Notes under the pieces: model-generated
Databases searched by the model: none
What the model was told of the DNA's origin: nothing
The model's input: only the letters and a program-made list of their open reading frames with translations
Program-made: the position numbers and the translations under genes
Origin: Chryseobacterium luquanense
GTDB lineage: Bacteria; Bacteroidota; Bacteroidia; Flavobacteriales; Weeksellaceae
DNA: 64,000 nucleotides
Assembly: GCF_026460945.1 (NCBI RefSeq)
Contig: NZ_JAOVZV010000010.1
Location: 62,001-126,000 of the forward strand
Direction: 5' to 3'
Shown here: piece after piece, positions 57,876 through 64,000 of the stretch
Layout of the letters: each line of letters opens with the position of its first letter
Numbering within the stretch: position 1 is the first letter of the stretch

Positions 57876-60449
57876 TTAGAATTCGTAAGAAATACTTGCT
57901 CCTACAGCTGTTCCTCTTTTATATTTTTTTGCTGCAAGTTCGTTTCCTGTTAATAGATTATCTTGAACTCTTGTGAAATAAGGATTGATTAGGTTTCTTC
58001 CTGTGAAAGAGAAGCCCATTCCGTTTGATAATTTAAATTTCAAAGTAGCATCTAATGTACTGAATGCCTTATCTACCATATTCCCTCTGTTTTGTGTACC
58101 TAAAGAGTAAATATTATCTGAGATATAAGAGTATGAAACAACTAAGTCCATTGAGTTTTTGTTACCCCATTTCTGCTCTAAACCAATATTTGCATTGGCT
58201 AAGAAATCTGAAGCACCCTGCATCTTATCTTTTGTAACATTGAAGTTAGTAGAGTAGTTAGATTGTCCAGGTCCTGAATTTTCTTTAGCAACTTTGTCGT
58301 TGTCAAGTTCTTGTTCAGTATTCAAATAAGTACCGTTCAAGAATGCGTATAATCTTGTGTTTCCTGCACTGTAAATGTCTTTTCTGATTTCTGCTTCCAC
58401 TCCATATACTCTTCCTGTGTCTCCTACATTCATTACAGAAGTTGAGTTTGATGATGAATTGATGGTTACTCTTGCAAGAGGATTTTGGATGTATTTTCCA
58501 AATGCTGATAATGATACTAACTCATTTTTACTTGGAAACCATTCCCATTTTAAATCTACATTGTAGTTATCTGCAAGATAGTTTGATTGGTTACCCAATG
58601 TGCTTTCTTCAATATCTTCATATTCGAAAGGCGCAATTTCAAGTAATAATGGGGAAGTATAAGTTTTAGATCCCGCTAATCTTAAATTATGTTTATCATT
58701 CAAGCTATATTTCAAGTTGAAAGCCGGTAAAATTTTATTATAATCTCTGTCTTGTTTTCCTTCCTGAATTGCAGTATTGTATTTAAGTTTCTGCATTAGA
58801 TTTTCATATCGTACTCCAACCTGTGCTGTAAACTTATCGCTGAACTTGTAATCTACATTTACATAACCTGCATTATTAGTCATTTCGGAAGTAAATGTTT
58901 GTGGAATTAATGCTTGCTCCGGAGAGTATTTCACATCACCTCTAAAAGTTACGACATCAAAGAAAACTCCGGACTGATAATTAGCAAGATTAAAGAATGT
59001 GTCATAATTTTTAGGATCAACAAAGTAACTTCCCTGTACTGGTAAAATTCTAAAGTTATACTGTGTTGCTTTGAAATCACTGTCTTTATATCTTCCACTA
59101 TATCCTAATGTAATTTTTGAGTTTTCTCCTAATTTGTAATCTGCATGAATATCACCTACAAAATCATTCTCCAAAAGCTGATCATAATATCTGTTGTTTG
59201 CTCCCGGATTACTACTTGCGAAGAAACTATAGTTTTGCTGTTTGTCAAAAACAGTTACATTCTGTTGTCTGTCTGGTCTTCTGCTGTCTAATCTATTATA
59301 ACCTACATTCCAAGATAATTTCAATGGCTCAGACAAAGTATGCTCACCTCTTAATTGGTTCACCAATAAATCGTTGATACGGGTTGTAGCTCTTCTTAGC
59401 TGAGTTGTGTATCTTACCTGATTAACATCATTGTCATAATAATCCCTGTTATATCCTGAGAAATTTCCTAATTTCTGTTCGGAAGTATGGATGTAATTTG
59501 ATGATAGATTAATTTGATGATTAGGATTAATCTTGTAATTAATATTTACTAAGCCAGTTGTATTAGTAGTATATTTAAATTCTTCTGCTTGAGTATATAT
59601 TCTAAGAGCATCATCTTGTGCACTATATGTACCTCCCGTGATTCCATTGAAATATTCGTAGCTATTATCAAAACCTCCGTACCCGAAAATACTTAGTTTT
59701 CCTTGGCTTCCAACTTTGAAATTGGTTCCAAAGTCAAAACTTAAGTTTGAGTTGAAAGGATTGTTTACTTCCTGATCTTTCCAAGATGTATTAAAAACAT
59801 ATCCTTTATTTGCAACGGCATTTTTAGAAGGCTGTTCTAATTTAGCAAAACCAAAATAACTTGGTCCGTCCTGCAAGAAATAATTATTCTTCTGAACTGC
59901 GTTAAAATTAACAGAAGATCCTAAATTAATTTTAAAATAAGGCTTTCCTGTGTAAACTTTAGTTACAATGTCAACGTTTGCTCCAGACATATCTCCCCAA
60001 AGTTTTGGGTTGTATACTTTCTCCAAACCGATGAAATCGATCATATCAGTTTTAATGATACTTAAATCAATGTTTTTGTATAAAGGATCGTTTGATGGAA
60101 CCTGAAGTCCGTTAATTGTTGTAGAGTTGTTACGATCACCTAGACCACGGATGAAGATTTGTCCGCTTCCTTCTTGCTTTTGTGATCCTGTTGCTTTGGT
60201 TACGGCAACAGATACGTCACCAACTCCTTGTTTTTCTAACTGTACAGATCCAACTCTTTCGATTACCTCAACAGACTTTCTCTGTACACTGATGATATTA
60301 GATTCACTACCTTTTTTTGTAGTTCCTTGAATTACAACTCCCTCAATTTTCTTTTCGCTTTTTAAGGTGTCATTTTTTTCTTGAGCGTACATTAAAGTTC
60401 CAGATGTCGTAAGGAATAATGCAGCGATACTCAGTTTTCTAAAATTCAT
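57876..60449 (-). CDS. TonB-dependent receptor
   Basis: An 857-residue outer-membrane receptor. After the signal peptide (MNFRKLSIAALFLTTSGTLM ... AQ) comes the plug: GVVIQGTTKKGSESNIISVQ, LEKQGVGDVSVAVTKATGSQ, GQIFIRGLGDRNNSTTINGL, typical of the plug domain, without the carboxypeptidase-like N-terminal domain of SusC proteins. The rest is a 22-stranded barrel, ending in a C-terminal strand (GTAVGASISYEF). It imports some ligand with TonB energy. It is divergent from the two-component genes and sits with two surface lipoproteins. The substrate is unknown; phosphate, iron and peptide are all possible. Confidence 0.92.
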   Translation of the reverse strand: MNFRKLSIAALFLTTSGTLMYAQEKNDTLKSEKKIEGVVIQGTTKKGSESNIISVQRKSVEVIERVGSVQLEKQGVGDVSVAVTKATGSQKQEGSGQIFIRGLGDRNNSTTINGLQVPSNDPLYKNIDLSIIKTDMIDFIGLEKVYNPKLWGDMSGANVDIVTKVYTGKPYFKINLGSSVNFNAVQKNNYFLQDGPSYFGFAKLEQPSKNAVANKGYVFNTSWKDQEVNNPFNSNLSFDFGTNFKVGSQGKLSIFGYGGFDNSYEYFNGITGGTYSAQDDALRIYTQAEEFKYTTNTTGLVNINYKINPNHQINLSSNYIHTSEQKLGNFSGYNRDYYDNDVNQVRYTTQLRRATTRINDLLVNQLRGEHTLSEPLKLSWNVGYNRLDSRRPDRQQNVTVFDKQQNYSFFASSNPGANNRYYDQLLENDFVGDIHADYKLGENSKITLGYSGRYKDSDFKATQYNFRILPVQGSYFVDPKNYDTFFNLANYQSGVFFDVVTFRGDVKYSPEQALIPQTFTSEMTNNAGYVNVDYKFSDKFTAQVGVRYENLMQKLKYNTAIQEGKQDRDYNKILPAFNLKYSLNDKHNLRLAGSKTYTSPLLLEIAPFEYEDIEESTLGNQSNYLADNYNVDLKWEWFPSKNELVSLSAFGKYIQNPLARVTINSSSNSTSVMNVGDTGRVYGVEAEIRKDIYSAGNTRLYAFLNGTYLNTEQELDNDKVAKENSGPGQSNYSTNFNVTKDKMQGASDFLANANIGLEQKWGNKNSMDLVVSYSYISDNIYSLGTQNRGNMVDKAFSTLDATLKFKLSNGMGFSFTGRNLINPYFTRVQDNLLTGNELAAKKYKRGTAVGASISYEF

Positions 60450-60555
60450 TTCTTTTTTACTAATTACTTTCGGTGCAAAGGAAGAAAAGTTTAGTCGGGT
60501 AAATGGTTTAGGGAAATTTAAATTTTTCTTAACTAAATATTACGAAACCGATATT

Positions 60556-60618
60556 ATTGTTAACTTTATGTGAACGATAACCTTTGTGTTAATCCGTCAT
60601 TCAAAAATTGTTAACTTT
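60556..60618. promoter_or_regulatory. Pair of identical ATTGTTAACTTT words between receptor and response-regulator genes
   Basis: ATTGTTAACTTT occurs at 60556-60567 and again at 60607-60618, exactly 51 bases apart. Directly after the first copy, TGAAC (60571-60575) lies 11 bases after TTAAC (60560-60564), a spacing like that of PhoB-type direct repeats. The second copy overlaps the response-regulator promoter, so it may be an autoregulatory site. Binding is not shown. Confidence 0.45.
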
Positions 60619-60619
60619 G
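60612..60619 (+). promoter_or_regulatory. TAnnTTTG -7 element for the two-component operon
   Basis: TAACTTTG, 17 bases upstream of the ATG at 60637, within the second ATTGTTAACTTT copy. Confidence 0.5.
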
Positions 60620-60636
60620 AACCGTAAAAATTGAAA

Positions 60637-61314
60637 ATGAACCAAAAGAAAATTCTTCTAATAGACGACGAACTCGATATTTTAGAGATTCTGTCTTACA
60701 ATCTGGAAAAAGAAGGTTACGACATTTATACCGCTACAAATGGTAACGAAGGTATAGATAAAGCCAAAGAAATTATTCCCGATTTGATCTTATTAGATGT
60801 AATGATGCCCGAAAAAGACGGTATCGAAACTTGTCAGGAACTTAGAAAAATAAAAGAATTGCAAAAATCTCTTATTGTTTTTCTTTCTGCGAGAAGTGAA
60901 GAGTTTTCTCAGCTGGCTGGTTTTCAGGCAGGAGCAAACGATTACATTGTGAAGCTTATCAAACCGAAAATTCTTATTTCTAAAGTAAACGCATTGCTTC
61001 AGTTGACTTCTCAGGTTTCTGATAATGCTAAATTAATTGAAATCGGAGATTTGGTGATTGATAAAGATAACTTCCGAGTTTCAAAAAGCGGTCAGCAGTT
61101 TTTGTTGCCTAAAAAAGAGTTCGATTTATTGTATCTTTTAGCTTCAAACACTGAAAAAGTTTTCAAAAGAGAAGAGATTCTTGAAAAAGTTTGGGGAAAT
61201 GACGTAATTGTTGGTGAAAGAACAATTGACGTACACATCCGTAGACTGAGAGAAAAACTTGGAATCAACACTATTCAGACTTTAAAAGGAATCGGATATA
61301 AACTGATTGTTTAA
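60637..61314 (+). CDS. OmpR/PhoB-type response regulator
   Basis: A 225-residue regulator. The receiver (about 1-120) has D10-D11 (LLIDDELD), phospho-accepting D54 in LILLDVMMPEKDG, S84 and K106 (NDYIVKLIKP). The C-terminal winged helix (about 130-222) has LLPKKEFDLLYLLASNTEKV and VGERTIDVHIRRLREKLGI, the OmpR/PhoB signature. The ATG at 60637 is used; a TTG at 60631 is in frame but less likely. The partner kinase starts 45 bases downstream. It is close to PhoB-like regulators, though phosphate control is not proven. Confidence 0.94.
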   Translation: MNQKKILLIDDELDILEILSYNLEKEGYDIYTATNGNEGIDKAKEIIPDLILLDVMMPEKDGIETCQELRKIKELQKSLIVFLSARSEEFSQLAGFQAGANDYIVKLIKPKILISKVNALLQLTSQVSDNAKLIEIGDLVIDKDNFRVSKSGQQFLLPKKEFDLLYLLASNTEKVFKREEILEKVWGNDVIVGERTIDVHIRRLREKLGINTIQTLKGIGYKLIV

Positions 61315-61359
61315 TTTTAGAATTCCTAACTTTACATTCAACCCCAAAATTTTGTAAAA

Positions 61360-62391
61360 TTGAAATTTTACAGACTTACTTTAGTATCATCATGTTTGCT
61401 TACTTTGGTGATGCTCGTTTTAGTGATTATTTTTGACTCGCTAAAAGATATATATTACAACTCCTCTCAATTTAAGATAGGTCTTTTTCTATGTATTGTT
61501 TTTATGTTTATCATTAATTATGTAGTTTTAGAACTGCTGTTTAATTATTATGCTAAAAAACAAGTTATCAAAATCTCAAAAATTCTTCCCGAAGAAATTG
61601 TTTACAGCGATCAGAATAACATTACGCTGAAAGAATTGGGTGAAAGATTTTCAGATTTCAATCAGCAGCAAGTGACAGAGATGGATATGATGAAAGAAAT
61701 GGAAAGTTACCGTAAAGAATATATCGGAAACGTTTCACACGAACTCAAAACTCCGCTTTTTTCTATTCAGGGATACGTTGAAACTTTGGTTGATGGTGGA
61801 GTAGATAATATGACGATTCGTGATAAATATTTAGAGCGAATAGGAATTTCCGTTGAAAGATTGATTGCCATCGTAAATGATCTCGATATGATCAACCGTT
61901 TGGAAGCAGGAGAAATTAATCTTACGGTTTCAAAATTTGATGTTAATATTTTAATTAAAGAAATATTTGATCTTCTAGATTTGGAAGCCGAAAAAAACAA
62001 TACAGTTCTTCAGCTTCAGACTTTACACAGTCAGATTTTTGTGGAAGCAGATAAACAGAAAGTTTCTCAGGTTTTTATTAATTTAATTTCAAATGCCATT
62101 CATTACGCCAACAGACAGGAGGCAAAAGTGGTGGTGAAGACAAGTGTTCTCAGAAATAAAGTTCTTATCGAAGTTATCGATAACGGAATGGGAATAAAAG
62201 CCGAACTTTTACCAAGAATTTTTGAAAGATTTTACCGTGTAGAAACCAGCAGAAGCCGAAGACAGGGTGGTTCCGGTTTGGGACTTGCCATTGTAAAGCA
62301 CATTCTGGAGGCACATAATGAAAATATTACTGTAGAAAGTGTCTACCTTGAAGGGACAAAATTCAGTTTTATGCTCGAAAAAAGTAAATGA
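61360..62391 (+). CDS. Sensor histidine kinase (PhoR-like, TTG start)
   Basis: A 343-residue membrane kinase. Two transmembrane helices lie at about 8-25 and 39-62, with only a short periplasmic loop, so it may sense via the membrane or a partner. The H-box is IGNVSHELKTPLFSIQGYVE (H127). The N box (NLISNAIHYA), G1 (DNGMGI), F (IFERFYRVE) and G2 (GGSGLGLAI) motifs are all present. No ATG is in frame near the start; TTG at 61360 gives MKFYRLTLVSSCLLTLVMLV, the expected membrane N-terminus. It works with the upstream response regulator. Confidence 0.93.
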   Translation: MKFYRLTLVSSCLLTLVMLVLVIIFDSLKDIYYNSSQFKIGLFLCIVFMFIINYVVLELLFNYYAKKQVIKISKILPEEIVYSDQNNITLKELGERFSDFNQQQVTEMDMMKEMESYRKEYIGNVSHELKTPLFSIQGYVETLVDGGVDNMTIRDKYLERIGISVERLIAIVNDLDMINRLEAGEINLTVSKFDVNILIKEIFDLLDLEAEKNNTVLQLQTLHSQIFVEADKQKVSQVFINLISNAIHYANRQEAKVVVKTSVLRNKVLIEVIDNGMGIKAELLPRIFERFYRVETSRSRRQGGSGLGLAIVKHILEAHNENITVESVYLEGTKFSFMLEKSK

Positions 62392-62443
62392 TTTTGCGGA
62401 ATGTAAGAAAAAAAAAGTTTCTAAAAAATCATTAAATATTTTT

Positions 62444-62471
62444 TTGTGAAATCTCATTTATTATATATTTG
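62444..62471 (+). promoter_or_regulatory. Complete Bacteroidota-type promoter for the PRiA4b-type gene
   Basis: TTG (62444-62446), 17 bases, TATATTTG (62464-62471): a full match to the -33/-7 consensus. The ATG is 52 bases downstream. Confidence 0.65.
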
Positions 62472-62523
62472 CATCAAGAATTTATCATAATAAATAAAGG
62501 CAAAAAGTAATTGAAAAACTGAT

Positions 62524-63120
62524 ATGGTTTATAAGATCCGTGTAATATTAGATACGAAAGAAGATATTTTCCGCGATGTAGAAATCAAAGGAAAACAAAC
62601 ACTCTGGAACTTACATTTGGGAATAAAAAGTGCATTCAATCTTAGTGGAGATGAGTTGTCTACTTTTAATCTTCTCGAAGAAGACGGTACTGTCGTAAAA
62701 AGCGTACCTCTTGAAGATATGAGTGATGATGGTGATGGCGAAATTATGTCAGATGTTTACATCGATGAAGCCTTCGAATCTGCAGGTGACAAAGCTCAAT
62801 TCCAATATGGATTGCTTGATCTTTGGGAATTTTTCTGCGAGCTTGTAGAAGTGGTAGAAGAAACAAAAGGGGTGAATTATCCGCTTACTGCATACAGATT
62901 TGGAAACGCACCACTAAAAGCTCCAAGCAAAAGCGGAAGCGCTGCAGGATCAAAAAACAAAAAATCAGCAATGCCTCTAATGGATGACGATTTTACTTTT
63001 GAGGATGATTTTGGAGGAAGCAGTAGTTTTGTAGATGAAGATGATGATTTTGATGATGAGGAGGAAGATGACTACAACGACGACGTTTTCGATGATGAAG
63101 ACGATGACAACGAAAGATAA
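62524..63120 (+). CDS. PRiA4b ORF-3-like acidic protein
   Basis: A 198-residue cytoplasmic protein. Residues about 1-115 follow the plasmid pRiA4b ORF-3/IS1096 TnpR-passenger pattern: VYKIRVILDTKEDIFRDVEI, TLWNLHLGIKSAFNLSGDEL, the YGLLDLWEFFCELVEVVEET helix. The C-terminal 55 residues are almost only D and E (DEDDDFDDEEEDDYNDDVFD), a low-complexity acidic tail. The function is unknown; no transposon is adjacent, so its kinship with IS passengers is only family history. A complete promoter lies upstream and a strong terminator downstream. Confidence 0.8.
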   Translation: MVYKIRVILDTKEDIFRDVEIKGKQTLWNLHLGIKSAFNLSGDELSTFNLLEEDGTVVKSVPLEDMSDDGDGEIMSDVYIDEAFESAGDKAQFQYGLLDLWEFFCELVEVVEETKGVNYPLTAYRFGNAPLKAPSKSGSAAGSKNKKSAMPLMDDDFTFEDDFGGSSSFVDEDDDFDDEEEDDYNDDVFDDEDDDNER

Positions 63121-63131
63121 AAATTAAATAT

Positions 63132-63162
63132 AACCCTGAACTAAAAATTCAGGGTTTTTTGT
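63132..63162 (+). terminator. Terminator of the PRiA4b-type gene
   Basis: AACCCTGAA (63132-63140) and TTCAGGGTT (63148-63156) form a 9-bp stem, followed by TTTT. Confidence 0.93.
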
Positions 63163-63189
63163 TTCAATTAAATTTAAAACTCAATTCCT

Positions 63190-63197
63190 TATTTTTG
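63190..63197 (+). promoter_or_regulatory. TAnnTTTG -7 element for the amylase gene
   Basis: TATTTTTG, 57 bases upstream of the ATG at 63255. Confidence 0.45.
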
Positions 63198-63254
63198 TAA
63201 TTAAGTTCTTAGTTAAACTGATTTACTAAACAGAAATGTTTATTAAATTTTAAA

Positions 63255-64000
63255 ATGAAAATGAATATGGATTTACCTCAAGATTGGAAACATACCACCA
63301 ATATATACGAAGTCAACGTAAGACAATATACCAAAGAAGGCACTTTCAGAGCATTTGAAAAAGAAATGCCACGACTGAAAAACATGGGCGTAAAAACCTT
63401 GTGGTTTATGCCAATTACTCCGATTGCACAGCAAAATAAAAAAGGAAGTCTGGGAAGTCCTTATGCATCTTCGGATTTCACATCAATCAATCCTGAATTC
63501 GGAACGATGGATGATTTTATACATCTGGTCAATAAAGCGCATCGATTAGGCTTAAAAGTAATTATTGATTGGGTTGCCAATCACACAGGTTGGGATCATG
63601 TTTGGACGAAAACCAATCCTGAGTTTTATTTACAAGAAAACGACACTTTCAAAATGGCTTCCGGAATGGATGACATCATCGAACTGGATTACCAAAATAA
63701 AGAAATGCGTCAAAAAATGATTGATGCAATGAAATTTTGGATTGAAAAAACAGATATCGACGGTTTCAGATGTGATTTGGCTTCTTGGGTTGAAGTTGAT
63801 TTTTGGCAGGAAGCAAGACCGGAGGTTGAAAAAATAAAACCTCTTTTTTGGATTGGTGAATTTGATGAATTGGAAAGTCCGGAATATGGGAAAGTTTTCG
63901 ATGCAAGCTATTCTTGGAAATGGATGCACAAATCAGCTGATTTTTATAAAAATAATGAACCGATTAGCGAACTTGTAGATTTACTCAAAAAATATTCTCA
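63255..64000 (+). CDS. Alpha-amylase family glycosyl hydrolase (GH13, partial)
   Basis: The frame is open to the window edge; 248 residues are visible. It starts MKMNMDLPQDWKHTTNIYEV; no signal peptide is seen, so it is probably cytoplasmic. GH13 motifs are present: VIIDWVANH (region I, residues 102-110), the nucleophile D174 in DGFRCDLASW and the acid E202 in FWIGEFDE. It would cut or transfer alpha-glucans such as maltodextrins or glycogen-derived chains. The C-terminal part, including the third catalytic Asp, is beyond the window. Confidence 0.93.
   Translation, partial: MKMNMDLPQDWKHTTNIYEVNVRQYTKEGTFRAFEKEMPRLKNMGVKTLWFMPITPIAQQNKKGSLGSPYASSDFTSINPEFGTMDDFIHLVNKAHRLGLKVIIDWVANHTGWDHVWTKTNPEFYLQENDTFKMASGMDDIIELDYQNKEMRQKMIDAMKFWIEKTDIDGFRCDLASWVEVDFWQEARPEVEKIKPLFWIGEFDELESPEYGKVFDASYSWKWMHKSADFYKNNEPISELVDLLKKYS

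Noticed and set aside
60556..62391. Naming the two-component pair phoB/phoR
   Set aside because: The motifs fit the wide OmpR/PhoR families, but there are no pst/phoU genes nearby and no tested Pho box, so the symbol would be a guess.
62524..63120. Insertion sequence remnant suggested by the IS1096 passenger-like domain
   Set aside because: No transposase, terminal inverted repeats or target duplication flank the gene.

Overview
The window comes from a low-GC member of the Bacteroidota, most likely a Chryseobacterium-type bacterium (family Weeksellaceae). The evidence is consistent: the rpmB-rpmG-DUF4295-ftsY gene order, many secreted proteins with C-terminal type IX secretion (T9SS) sorting domains, TAnnTTTG promoter elements, a GOB-like subclass B3 metallo-beta-lactamase, and type VI secretion components (TssO/TssR/TssD) of the Bacteroidota-specific subtype iii. 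No rRNA, tRNA, CRISPR array, prophage or insertion sequence was seen; the window is ordinary chromosome with two notable accessory blocks.

Layout. 1-8.7 kb: ribosomal protein/ftsY operon, a secreted FG-GAP protein, a split transketolase whose two halves are separated by an unrelated secreted protein, a WG-repeat protein and a sodium:solute symporter. 9-18.9 kb: redox, stress and detoxification genes (GNAT, OsmC, FMN reductase, B3 beta-lactamase, two pirins, an MFS exporter, a decayed acetyltransferase, an aldo/keto reductase and a nitronate monooxygenase). 18.9-22.2 kb: a reverse-strand run nudL-like, plsC, lipoprotein, mpl for coenzyme A, lipid and peptidoglycan metabolism.

22.3-29.6 kb is a complete curli-type functional amyloid locus: a large curlin with about twenty repeats, a small CsgB-like subunit, a fused CsgH-CsgE chaperone, CsgF, a CsgG pore lipoprotein with an extra beta-barrel-like domain, and a propeller lipoprotein. 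A convergent LuxR-type regulator with a degenerate receiver follows it. The two curlin genes share a 12-bp box at exactly the same distance from their promoter elements.

30-32.2 kb: RNase G, a 29-residue ribosomal-type basic peptide and an HU protein. 32.3-44.3 kb is a type VI secretion (T6SS-iii) island: a LuxR-type regulator with Asp replaced by Glu, two small membrane proteins of TssO type, a PKD-domain membrane protein, TssR, a PAAR-like tip, a large effector joining a GH19-like muramidase/chitinase fold to an M23 endopeptidase, a lipoprotein that is the likely immunity factor, a LysM protein and the tube protein TssD. Sheath, baseplate and ATPase genes are not here, so the system must be completed elsewhere.

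44.4-64 kb: a repeat-rich gap, T9SS cargo (endonuclease I), small conserved proteins, a PLP-dependent deaminase, a glucosaminidase, hemL, an amidohydrolase, an ankyrin lipoprotein, an AraC regulator, a TonB-dependent receptor with two paralogous surface lipoproteins, a divergent PhoB/PhoR-like two-component system, a PRiA4b-type acidic protein and the start of a GH13 alpha-amylase. Several families of intergenic repeats (a CTCGCAGAT type, a GTCAT hairpin, a GCTCC palindrome) lie between genes.
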